Shown piece after piece: positions 46,481 to 55,435 of a stretch of 64,000 nucleotides of DNA. The position numbers and the translations under genes are program-made. The stretch comes from Orychophragmus violaceus (taxonomy: Eukaryota; Streptophyta; Magnoliopsida; Brassicales; Brassicaceae). The notes beneath the pieces were generated by a model, which saw only the letters and a program-made list of their open reading frames with translations, was not told where the DNA came from and made no database searches. Where the stretch lies: NCBI GenBank assembly GCA_030180135.1, contig CM058236.1:7523357-7587356 (forward strand), written 5' to 3'. How positions within the stretch are numbered: the first letter of the stretch is position 1; every line of letters begins with the position of its first letter.

Positions 46481-47120
46481 TGTAGGAATTCGTTTGGTTG
46501 ATCCTGATGTAATTCACAGATTCATCTCAACCAAAACATACAGATCTAGGTTCTCTTGATTAGAAACATTAGATGATCTCACCTTTTACCTGTTTGTTGC
46601 AGCGGAAGGAATAGAACAGGTCAGAGATCAGATAGATGCACCGAGGGATGAATCCTCCAAAGGTTCACACACGCGATCACAGGAATGGCTGCTAGACCAC
46701 GAGGAGAGAGGCGCAGAGGGAGAGAGGATTCGCGGCTAGGGTTTTTGGGTTAGGGAGAAAGAGATTTGGCTTTTGATCATTAAAAGCCTTCTCTTTCCCT
46801 TTTGGGCTTATGGGCCCAAAACACCAATCTGATTAAATCCCATGGATTTAATCAGACCCATTAATCTTTCTCTCTTAATACGACAAATGCCTGGCACTTT
46901 TGTCGTACTTCTGCTAAGCCGTTCCAACACATTTTCCTGTTAGCTTAGGCGTGTGACCCATATGGGATCATATAATAAAGGCAATAAGTCCAAGACTTAT
47001 AGATCATGAGCGGACTCTAGCAAGCCATCATGATCCCCAGTATTATATGACTTATGTCTGATCTCGACATACTCTTACTTTCTAGAGACAGTACCGAGAT
47101 TACTGGACATAATTCCAACA
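46481..47120 (-). repeat. Copia-2 5' LTR
   Basis: 640 bases, partner of 40072-40711. The inverted repeat GGCTTTT..AAAAGCC is at 46768-46788. Confidence 0.92.
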
Positions 47121-47734
47121 TTAACTTGGTCTTTTTTGGCTTAAACAAATCTTTCATATTCAAGACATGGTATAAATTATCTCATTTGTTATGTTAGTTT
47201 TGATGATAGTATCTATATTTGTTGACAGCTTCACCAAGGCTATGTTTTCAACATTGAAGCTAGGAAACAAGCTCTGAGGAACATCAATTCACTAGGGCTG
47301 TTCTCCAACATTGAAGTGAATCCACGCCCAGATGAGAAAGCGAAGAGGGCATTATCTTTGAGATCAAACTGAAAGACTTTTAACAGAAGTCAGCTGAAGT
47401 CAGTATTGAATGGAGTATAGTTCCTGACCGTAGTGGAGCTCCCACACTGGTATGAATCCATCCTGAAATAAGTACATATTTATTTATTTTTAATAAAAAA
47501 ATTAATTGATTTTGCATTGTTGTTGTTTATATGCATCAGGCTTCATTCCAGCCACAATTTTGTGGATGCTTTTCATCAACACGTAATGGACAGGGTATTG
47601 TATGATTGGTTATAATTACAGTATCATTTTGCGTATGTGTAATGCAAAATTGAAAGTGGATTCAATAATATGAAAAGCTTAAAGTGGAATTTGTAAACAG
47701 GTATATCACACGGCCACTAGTAGAATTTTGCACT

Positions 47735-48000
47735 ATAGCCACGTTTTAGTCATGACCAAATCGTGGCTTTTTTATAATTAGTCACGAAAATGTCACGATT
47801 AATCACGTGACAAACAAACGTGTCAAAATCGTGTCAAAAACGTGGCAATTAGTCACGTTATAGTCACGATACAAATCGTGACTTAATATAGCACGTTTTG
47901 TCACGAAATATTCGTGGCAAACCTATCCACGTAAAGTAACGTGGCTAAATCGTGACAAATTAGTCACGATTTAGACACGTATATTTCGTGGCCAAGGTCT
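47735..48000. repeat. Left subterminal repeats of the small CACTA
   Basis: More than ten GTCACG/CGTGAC or CGTGGC words occur in both orientations within about 260 bases. The mirror array at the other end is at about 49800-50090. Confidence 0.85.
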
Positions 48001-48028
48001 GTCCAATCCAAAATTTCCACCTTACCCT

Positions 48029-48310
48029 CCAAACCCTAAACCCTAAACCCTAAACCATTATCATACTATAAAACATATTTTTAATCATAAACTATTAAAT
48101 CAAAATATAAATATTAATTATAAGAAAATATTATTTCTAAATCTAAAATTTCCAAACATTACTCTTTAAATCCTAAACTCTAAACCATTATCATACTATA
48201 AACTATACTCTTAATCATAAACTATTAAATCAAAATACAAACATTAATTATAAAATGAATTATTATTTCCAAATCTAAAATTTTAAACTTAATTTAAAAC
48301 CTTACCCTCC
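48029..48310. repeat. Telomere-like CCCTAAA words and a 130-base tandem duplication in the small CACTA
   Basis: At 48033-48056 there are just over three units of CCCTAAA, the plant telomere repeat. A segment around ACCATTATCATACTATAAA, then CTATTAAATCAAAATA is repeated at about 48052 and 48183, and once more in diverged form near 48670. Confidence 0.75.
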
Positions 48311-49794
48311 AAACTCTATACCCTAAACACAACCCATTAAACCCTATACACTAAACCTTAATCATATTCTAAACCTAAATCTTTCATAAACTATAAAATG
48401 AAAATATAAATTAATTATATATACAAAACTAATATTTAAAGTCTATAGTATAAACAAAACTATACATAACTAACACATAAAACCCTAAACAAACCCAAAA
48501 CTCTAAAATATAAACAAAACTCTAATTAATAAAATTATAATTATTATAACATATCCAAAACTAATATTCAACACTTACAAGAAAAATTTTATCTTTCAAA
48601 TATATAATTTTCAAATATTAATTTGAAACATCTAATATATAACCCTTTAAACCCTAAATAAACCTTATACCCTAAACCATAAACATACTATAAACCTTAT
48701 TTTTAATCATAAACTATTAAATTAAAATATAAACATTAATCATAACTATTTTTGTTATTTAAAAACTATTTTTGATTATTATATATCAATTAAATCTTAT
48801 CAATTTTTTATTGGCTAATAGTTGGATCACACGGATCAGCTTTAAAACCGTTGGATCTATATCTGAGATCAAATTTGGACTGTTTGATTTGTTTTTCCCT
48901 TTTTCTTTTTCTTTTTTCTTTTTGTTTTTTTCTCCTCTCCTTCTTCTCTCCTTCACGATTCCTTCACACATCTCTGAAAAATTTCACGATTCCTTAACCA
49001 AAATTCTCCTTCAATCTTCTCCATTATTTCTCACTCCTTCACCAAATCTCTGAAAAATATGAAGCTCCACACCAAATCCGACCATCTCCATCTCCCTGCA
49101 GCCCTAATCCTCCGAACCTCCATCTTAAATCTGAAGCTTCACACCAAATCCGACCATCTTCGGCCATCTCCGACCATCTTCGGCCATCTCCGACCATCTC
49201 CGACCACCCTTCCACGCCGACTCCTCAGATCTGTTATTTCTGATGGAGCTCCTTCACTGCCAGCCTCACCACCATAACTGCTCCTCCTCCATCTTCCTCC
49301 ACCGCTGAAATCAAGTACAGCTACACCAACCTCACCACTGTAAGCCTCTGTAGCTCCTTCACGAAGAATTGATTTGTCGATTCAGGCCAGAGAAGAATGA
49401 AGAAGAATCGATGTTACAGCTTTCGTTGGACATCATCGGAGCTGTGCGGAGACGTTACCGGAGCTAGAGGTGAAGAAGCTGGAGAAGAGGCGTGTTCCGA
49501 CGATGACGGCGGTCGCCGGAGATGACGGCGGTGGTAGCCGGAGCTGATTGTGTGGTCGCCGGAGATGACGGTGGTGGTAGACGATAAAACAAATATTTTA
49601 TGTATTTTGTATATTTGTGTGTATATGTTTTTGTTAGTAGTAATAAATAACAAATATTTGTTTTTTTTTTAAATCATATACATTTATATATTTAATTTTA
49701 ATCATTTTATTAAAATTGATATCAATATATATATATATATACATATATTGTATTGTGTTTAGTAATATTTGTATTTTGTTTTTTTTTAACATTT

Positions 49795-50095
49795 GAAATC
49801 AGTCACGTTTAATTACATGACAAATCGTGAAAAAAAGCATAAGTCACGAAATATAATGTGATATAATCGTGGCAAATTATAACCACAATATAAATCGTGA
49901 CAAAACGTGGCTAATTTTGTCATGAAATATTCGTGATAAAACGTGGCTAATTTTGTCACGATTTAGACATGAAAAAAAAATAGTCACGATCGTATAGTCA
50001 CGTTTTTTTTCCGTGACTAATCGTGGCTAAAATCGCTTATAGCCACGAAATATTAGCCATAGTCACAAAATAAAACGTGGCTATACGATATATTT
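49795..50095. repeat. Right subterminal repeats of the small CACTA
   Basis: Dense GTCACG, CGTGGC and TCGTGAC words that mirror the left end. Confidence 0.85.
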
Positions 50096-50246
50096 TTACT
50101 AGTGGGCATGGCGTGAACTGTGTGAAGCTATGGTAAAAGCAGGGTCTCTGGACGAGGTCATATATGTACATGAGACCTACTGGCTATGTGAAGAAGAGAA
50201 GACGAAGCAAAGCAAGCTGGCTCAAGCAAGAACTGTTTCAGATTGA

Positions 50247-50750
50247 GAGAATATTTGTCACAAATCATCATTCACCGAATGAATCTACATAGGCGAAGAA
50301 CTCATGTCTGGTCTTAACAGTCATACAAGAGAAGAAGAGAAAGAGAGAGAGAGCAAGAACATACATGGCCATCTCTTCTGGTGTTGCAACTCTTGGTTAG
50401 TATTTATAGAAAGGTCAGCAACTGTTATAGCTTTTTATTTGTTGACATTTTGTTCTCTGTGGATTTGTAAATCTCAGGTCTTTCGTTTATAGTTCGAATC
50501 AAATTTATGAATGTTGAATGTTCTTATAATGATTTTCTCATGAAACACAATAGTTGATATTGTTGCAGGTTGGAGGATAATCAAATATATCCATATACAT
50601 ACATTTTGGATTTAACTTTTCTTTTTATTTTTCAAATAAGCAAAACATTTTAAAAAATCATTTACCTCTTTCTGTTTGTTCATATTAAAGTACAACATTA
50701 CAATATTTGTATATTTTATTAAAAAAATAAAACATAATTTTTATTAAAAA
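50247..50750. other. Helitron 3' interior, no gene
   Basis: This stretch is low in coding signal. It has a purine-rich part (GAAGAAGAGAAAGAGAGAGAG) near 50330 and then AT-rich DNA up to the 3' hairpin. A 62-codon frame at 50304-50492 matches nothing I know. Confidence 0.5.
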
Positions 50751-50781
50751 ATCCCGCTGCGTAGCGCGGACCAATACCTAG
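50751..50781 (+). other. Helitron 3' terminus with hairpin and CTAG
   Basis: The hairpin-like CCGCTGCGTAGCGCGG is followed at about ten bases by CTAG and then T (50782). Confidence 0.7.
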
Positions 50782-50786
50782 TAGCA

Positions 50787-51580
50787 TCTAATACCTAAAA
50801 ATAATGAACATATTAGTCGGCCAAACGAATTTTTTTGACATTACCTCAAACAAAAAATTAATCCGAAAAGTAAAACCAGCGCCATATAATAAAATTCAAA
50901 TAGTTATTTTAACTATATTAAAGAGTAAGACTAAGTACGAATTAACCATACAAATTAAAATATATAACTACAATATAAAGGAAAATAAACAAAAATTGAT
51001 ACAAAAAAGTAAAAAGATTCTTTGGTGAAAAATATGAAATGATCAATATTATATTACTGAAGAAAATATAAATAATATAGTTTTAAAATAAAATAAAAAA
51101 CATTGTTAACAAAATATAACACTAAGAAATACAAAGCAAACAATAAAGACCAATATTTCTTTTCTTTTCTTTTTGTCAACACCAATATTTCTTTAACATA
51201 TATTAAAGAAAAATATCACGAGGAATGTACAAAAAATATATAATATATAAATATATAATTTTTATATGAAGAAAAATAAAAATATATAAAATAAATAAGT
51301 TATTCACGATAAAAATGTAAAAAATAATGATATTATGCTATAAAAATACACAAATATAGTCTAAAATAAAATAAATATAAAACTTATAAATACATACTCG
51401 GAGGCGGTTGAGTTTCAATATGTATTTGAACCTAAATATTACTCTACAACACAATAGTCATTAAAACTATATAATATATATTATAGTATTAATTTTTGAG
51501 GTGAACAAAAGTATTTAATGTTATTTTTAATTAATGGGATACAATTTTATGTCCATGCAACGCACGGACCAGAATACTAG
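50787..51580 (+). mobile_element. Possible second, short Helitron (only the 3' end is clear)
   Basis: At 51551-51580 the sequence GTCCATGCAACGCACGGAC forms an imperfect hairpin, followed by CAGAATACTAG and T, as in crucifer Helitron 3' ends. The nearest plausible 5' end is TCTAATACCTAAAAATAATG at 50787 after an A, five bases beyond the first Helitron. The interior is AT-rich and non-coding. The 5' end is uncertain. Confidence 0.4.
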
Positions 51581-51581
51581 T

Positions 51582-53002
51582 ATATATATAATTTATTTGT
51601 GTCCAGAATATTTTAATAATTAATTAATAATTTTATATAAATATAATTACATATTTATGGAAATCGAAACATGATAATCCATTAATTTAACATTATTGCA
51701 TTGGTTAATGTTTATTCTAATTCTTATATTATTAAAAGTGGTTAATTTATTTTCCTAACTTATAAACAAAAATCTTTTAAAATATTTTTATAATCGAACA
51801 AATCAATCTCTTTTTCAACACCTCATATAGGAGTCTAAATATTTTGATAATTTAATAAAACAACCCTTTCAAAAATTGTGATTGTAAGAAAAACAATCAT
51901 AATCTAAATCCATTATATATTTAACTAATATCAATATTGAATAATTTTAATATTTTTTATAAAATTAATAATATATCAATTAAAATTAGTTAATCCATTT
52001 TCTTTTGTCAACAATTAGTTAATCCATTTTTAACTTGTATTCGAGTATGCAAAGTTTTTAAAAAAATATTTCCATTACTCCAATTGATTAATATTTTTTG
52101 ACCCATCTTGTAATAGTCTAAATATAATTTTTTTTTTTATAGATTAAGATATAATTAAAATTATTTACAATGAATTTTAATAATAAATATGAATTTAATA
52201 TTTATTTTATTAAGAAATCGAAAAATATAAAATATTTTTGTAAGATTTTGTTATAATATAAAAATATTTATATTTAAAACAAAAAATTTGAATTTTGGTC
52301 ATAAATTAGAGAATATTTAGTTATATTTTCAGAAATAATTGATGTATAAATTATTTAATCATATTTATCAACTGGTTTTTATTTAATAGTTTCATTATTA
52401 TATTTATATTGTTTTTGTTTTCATTAATTAAGAAAATGGGACCGGTTATATTTAGATTTTTTTAATATATTTGTGATAATTGTTTTGTATGAAAACATGT
52501 TTAGTAGAACTAATGATATATTACATAATTACCCTTAATAAAATTTAATTAAATTCTTAATGTGCAATCAAAATAAATATGTTAGATAATTGGCTTCTTT
52601 GAAAACATGTTTAATAGAACTAATAATGTTTTATTTTGAATGAATATAAAATTCATTCAATCAAAAGAACTATGTTACATCAGGTGCTACTTTTTAGAGT
52701 TTGTGTAAGAGAATTTGAAAAGAATTTGAACTCTTTTACCATTTCTTCACATCCATTATCTCTTCCAATGTTCTGTTCAACACCGTGATTCTTAGTATAT
52801 CTCAGCAGTATACTCATTCCTCATTCTCTTCTCACCAACACTCACAGCACAAGTCAAACTATGATTTCCAAAAAAATATGTTCCATGATTCATATTTGGA
52901 ACATTGTTCTCTTGTTGCCAGGAAAAAGAATGATTACTTGCATGAGCTTTTTCCTACGGATTCTTAAGCACCGATGCAACCAAATCGTCCTAATGTAATG
53001 GT
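51582..53002. other. AT-rich DNA without recognisable gene
   Basis: Very A/T-rich, with the phrase GAAAACATGTTTA(G/A)TAGAACTAAT occurring twice (about 52491 and 52602). A 60-codon frame at 52785-52967 has no domain that I recognise. Confidence 0.55.
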
Positions 53003-53441
53003 TGTTGGCTTTTGCAAGGGGACTTTGTTTGTTAAGCATATCTTATCTCAACCGACTTGTTAAGGATATCTTGGACTTGAAGCTTTTGAAGCTTATCCAA
53101 TATTCTCCCCTATAAGCTTCAACTTGGTCATGCCCACAATCACCTTCTCGTGGTCCATGTTTGAACTTGAGCTTTGATATCAATTGTTGGCTTTTGCAAA
53201 CCCATGTCCAATTCTCTTATTAGTATGATATTGTCAACTATGGGCTCCAGTAAGAAAGCCCGCATGGATTTGTCTTTGGGCTCCTTCGCAAAATGCCTCA
53301 TACTAATCAGAGTTGGACATTACTTATATATTAGACACTATTTGCCTAAACTTCCGATGTGGGACTTTGTTTGTTAAGCCTATATTATCTCAACCGTCTT
53401 GTTAGAGATATCTTGGACTTGAAGCTTTCGAAGCTTATCCA
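53003..53441 (-). mobile_element. Small TRIM-like retroelement remnant
   Basis: Two related blocks, 53003-53099 and 53185-53441, both begin TGTTGGCTTTTGCAA and end GAAGCTTATCCA; the left one lacks its middle. Between them lies an 85-base interior. On the minus strand, next to the right block, TTGATATCAAAGC resembles a tRNA-Met primer site with two changes. On the other side ATAGGGGAGAATAT could be a purine tract. No TSD was found. Confidence 0.5.
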
Positions 53442-53838
53442 ATATTGATAGGAAATATCTTAACAAAAAGGATATTTGCTACATCTTTATTTAGGTAAAC
53501 TTGAGGAGCAAGTTTAACCTAATATAAAGAGGAGAGGCGTGGCGTTATGAAGATGCAAGAGCTGAGAGAATAAAAACTTAAGAAGGTTTTTGTATTTGGG
53601 AGGTTGCTTGTGTGTTAAAGTCTAGACTCTAGGGGGAGTTTAGCTCAGGTGTGTGATCCTGAAGATTTCTTCTATTGGATATAGCGGTAGTTCAATAAGG
53701 TTTGATCTATTTATTTGTAATTGCTGGGATTACTTTCTATTCAAGTGAATTCGAAATCTGGACGAGGTTTTGGGGAGTAGAAAAAATCGAACCCCGTTAA
53801 CAAACTTTGTGTTTCTTACTTTCTGCACTTTTATATTG

Positions 53839-54678
53839 TGATGAGGACATCGACTCAAGCGTTGACTCAAGCGTTGACTCAAGCGTTGACTCAAGCGTAG
53901 AGATACGTCGAGAAGACCTAGAAGAAGTACCTGCTGCTCAAGACGTGACGACCATGAGAGATCCTCCAAGGACAAGATCAGGAACTAGAAGACTCAGAGC
54001 ACTGTTCAACACGTCCATTCAGAGTCTCCTAGCTCAAGATTATCAAGTGGAGCGTGTAGAAGATCAAATGAAGACAATTGAAGACTCGATGATGATCTTC
54101 TCGATTCAGCCTACTTAGGCCCAACCATGGACGACCACACACGCTCAATAAGGTATGATTTCAATTATATATTGTGTTTGTTCATTTTGCAGGTCCAAGT
54201 ATTACATTAGTTGTCTGAGTCAGAGTCTGTATTAGTAGTTAAGTGAGTCAAGTTTCCCTGTATTACTTTAAAGTCGGACCATAGGATATTTTATTTAGTA
54301 GCCGTTGTAATTAGGTTTTCTGCCCTAGAAGGCAACAGCTGCACGATCCCCTTTATAAGGATCCTTAGCAGCCGTGTATCATTTACCAAGTATCAATACA
54401 ATAACGCAGTTCTTCTTCTTCGTGAGAAAACACCTTTCGAATTCTAAGCTTTCTTGTGAGTCATATCAAGCGACCTTAGATTCTGTCTTATCACAAGATC
54501 CTTCATCTCTTGTGTGGCGACAATCAATCCATCTTCTATCCATTCAATCATCTCACGTTCATTCCAAGGAGTCTAGAGACCCGAGGATTGAATCCATCTT
54601 ACCACAACATCACCCACGATCTAGAATAGCGAGACCTCAGTCCCTGTTCTACGTCAAACACGCTTCCATCTTGCATCA
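53839..54678 (+). repeat. Gypsy-3 5' LTR
   Basis: 840 bases. Its first 280 bases copy the last 93 codons of pol, including a four-unit GTTGACTCAAGC repeat. The TATA box is CTTTATAAGG at 54351-54360. Confidence 0.95.
54351..54360 (+). promoter_or_regulatory. Gypsy-3 LTR TATA box
   Basis: CTTTATAAGG within GATCCCCTTTATAAGGATCC, a near-perfect palindrome shared by all LTRs of this family (also about 29669, 35563 and 60297). Confidence 0.65.
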
Positions 54679-55435
54679 TCTGGTATCAGAGCCGAAAGGT
54701 TCCTAGATCAGGTGTATCTATCCCTTTTCCTTTCGGTTTCTTTGCAATCTAGTTTATAGCTTTCGATTTTTACCTTCAAAAAAAAAAACCATAAAAAGTC
54801 TTTTGTTTCATCTAGTTTCATTGTTGATCTACATCCTTGATTCAATTAGAAATCGCTTCTTTGTGCTTGAGCCAATAAGCGAAATCCTTTTGTCAATCTT
54901 AAGGCTCTAGATTCAATACCTTTTCTTTTCTTGCACTCGTTTTCAATATTCAAAAAAAAAAAAGTTTGTTTTGTGTTCTTGATTCTTGCTTTTAAAAAAA
55001 AAAAAAAGGATTTACGAAGAAGAAGAAGTGTAACCTTTTGATCCGATTTTCCATTTGAATTTTCGGTTCAAGGTGTTCATTTCCTTTTCCAAAGATTTCG
55101 AAAATATTTTCCATATTTTTTAGATTTTCTAGTTCCTATTTTTACTAAATCTCGTTTTCAAAAAAAAAAAAAAAGAAAGTTTCCAAATCTTTTCAAATTT
55201 CTAAAGATCTCCTATATTTAATCAAATCGGTTTACAACTTTCCAAAATCCTTTTGTCCAAAACCGAGCGTGATTTATTTTTACTTGTAACCGAGCCTTCT
55301 CTTGTGTCAGTCCTTGACGCATCGCTTGTATCACAAGTTATCATAGGTTTGCTTAGGATCTTTCTTCTTATTTTGTGCCTTTTGTTCCCTAGTCACTTGA
55401 TCGCTTGCTCTAGTGTGTGTAGGGACAGGAACCCA
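54679..55435 (+). other. Gypsy-3 leader
   Basis: It holds the primer site and four A-runs of about 10 to 15 bases (near 54778, 54952, 54995 and 55160). An upstream in-frame ATG (55253) would add 61 hydrophobic residues to gag. I treat this as leader, because the conserved start shared with Gypsy-2 is at 55436. Confidence 0.75.

Larger units (their letters stand above)
40072..47120 (-). mobile_element. Copia-2: complete Ty1/Copia-type element on the minus strand, TSD TTAAC
   Basis: LTRs 40072-40711 and 46481-47120, both 640 bases, are flanked by TTAAC at 40067-40071 and 47121-47125. The primer site is at 46468-46479. I found two differences between the LTRs. The gag is nearly the same as that of Copia-1 and the pol relic is decayed in a similar way, so the two are sister copies of one non-autonomous family although their LTRs have diverged. 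It inserted into an intron of the TOC75 fragment. Confidence 0.93.
39620..47605 (+). pseudogene. TOC75: TOC75 fragment (chloroplast outer-envelope protein import channel), broken and split by Copia-2
   Basis: Exon pieces about 39620-39857, 47229-47449 and 47541-47605 read as TOC75: IRDRVQIWYHDEGYACAQVV, then NFGNLNTKEVVCEIV, QFQDKLGN, then GYVFNIEARKQAL and INSLGLFSNIEVNPRPDEK, then EWSIVPDRSGAPTL. This is the POTRA part of the translocon channel at the outer chloroplast envelope. Introns are kept at GT..AG sites (39858-47228 after removing Copia-2; 47450-47540), so it was copied as DNA, not from mRNA. A one-base loss near 39758 shifts the frame, more shifts occur near 47353-47380, and sequence identity fades after 47560. 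The N-terminal transit region and the beta-barrel are absent. It is a captured fragment and not a gene. Confidence 0.85.
47715..50104. mobile_element. Complete non-autonomous CACTA element, TSD GGC
   Basis: The ends are CACTAGTAGAATTTTGC.. and ..ATATTTTTACTAGTG, with inverted terminal sequence that goes on into TATAGCCACGTTTT. The 3-bp duplication GGC is at 47712-47714 and 50105-50107. Both ends carry dense GTCACGA/TCGTGAC and CGTGGC motifs. The interior (48010-48780) is AT-rich repeated DNA, followed by a CT-rich stretch and some open frames (48772-49653) without a recognisable domain. There is no transposase gene, so it depends on an autonomous relative. Confidence 0.92.
47701..50246 (+). 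pseudogene. Gene fragment resembling a gamma-tubulin complex component, split by a CACTA element
   Basis: After a splice-acceptor-like TTTGTAAACAG, the exon 47701-47714 joins 50108 onward in frame once the CACTA and one GGC are removed. It then stays open for about 49 codons to a TGA at 50244-50246. The residues around the split (VYHTAWRELCEAMVKAGSL, then DEVIYVHETY) follow the pattern of the C-terminal Spc97/Spc98 domain of GCP proteins, most like GCP5. The similarity stops after HETY. I recognised this by eye, so the family name is tentative. It lies in the same Helitron as the TOC75 fragment and would be a second captured gene piece. Confidence 0.5.
39593..50781 (+). mobile_element. Helitron candidate carrying host gene fragments, split by Copia-2 and a CACTA
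   Basis: The 5' end TCTAATATATATAAAAC follows an A. The 3' end has a short GC hairpin (CCGCTGCGTAGCGCGG at about 50753-50768), then CCAATACCTAG, followed by T. This fits the Helitron rule of TC..CTRR inserted between A and T, and the 3' end resembles crucifer Helitron ends. Without the nested Copia-2 and CACTA it would be about 1.7 kb, with parts of two unrelated host genes, introns included. No Rep/helicase gene is present, so it is non-autonomous. The boundaries rest on short motifs and should be treated as likely, not proven. Confidence 0.65.

Noticed and set aside
48772..49653. Possible captured gene in the small CACTA (frames at 48772-49053, 49059-49277 and 49414-49653)
   Set aside because: CT-rich sequence with a short tandem repeat (CATCTTCGGCCATCTCCGAC type) explains the frames; no splice-consistent protein or known domain could be read.
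52785..52967. 60-codon frame (MILSISQQYTHSSF..)
   Set aside because: Short, AT-rich surroundings, no similarity that I recognise and no neighbouring exon; it could be a gene fragment but there is nothing to support it.
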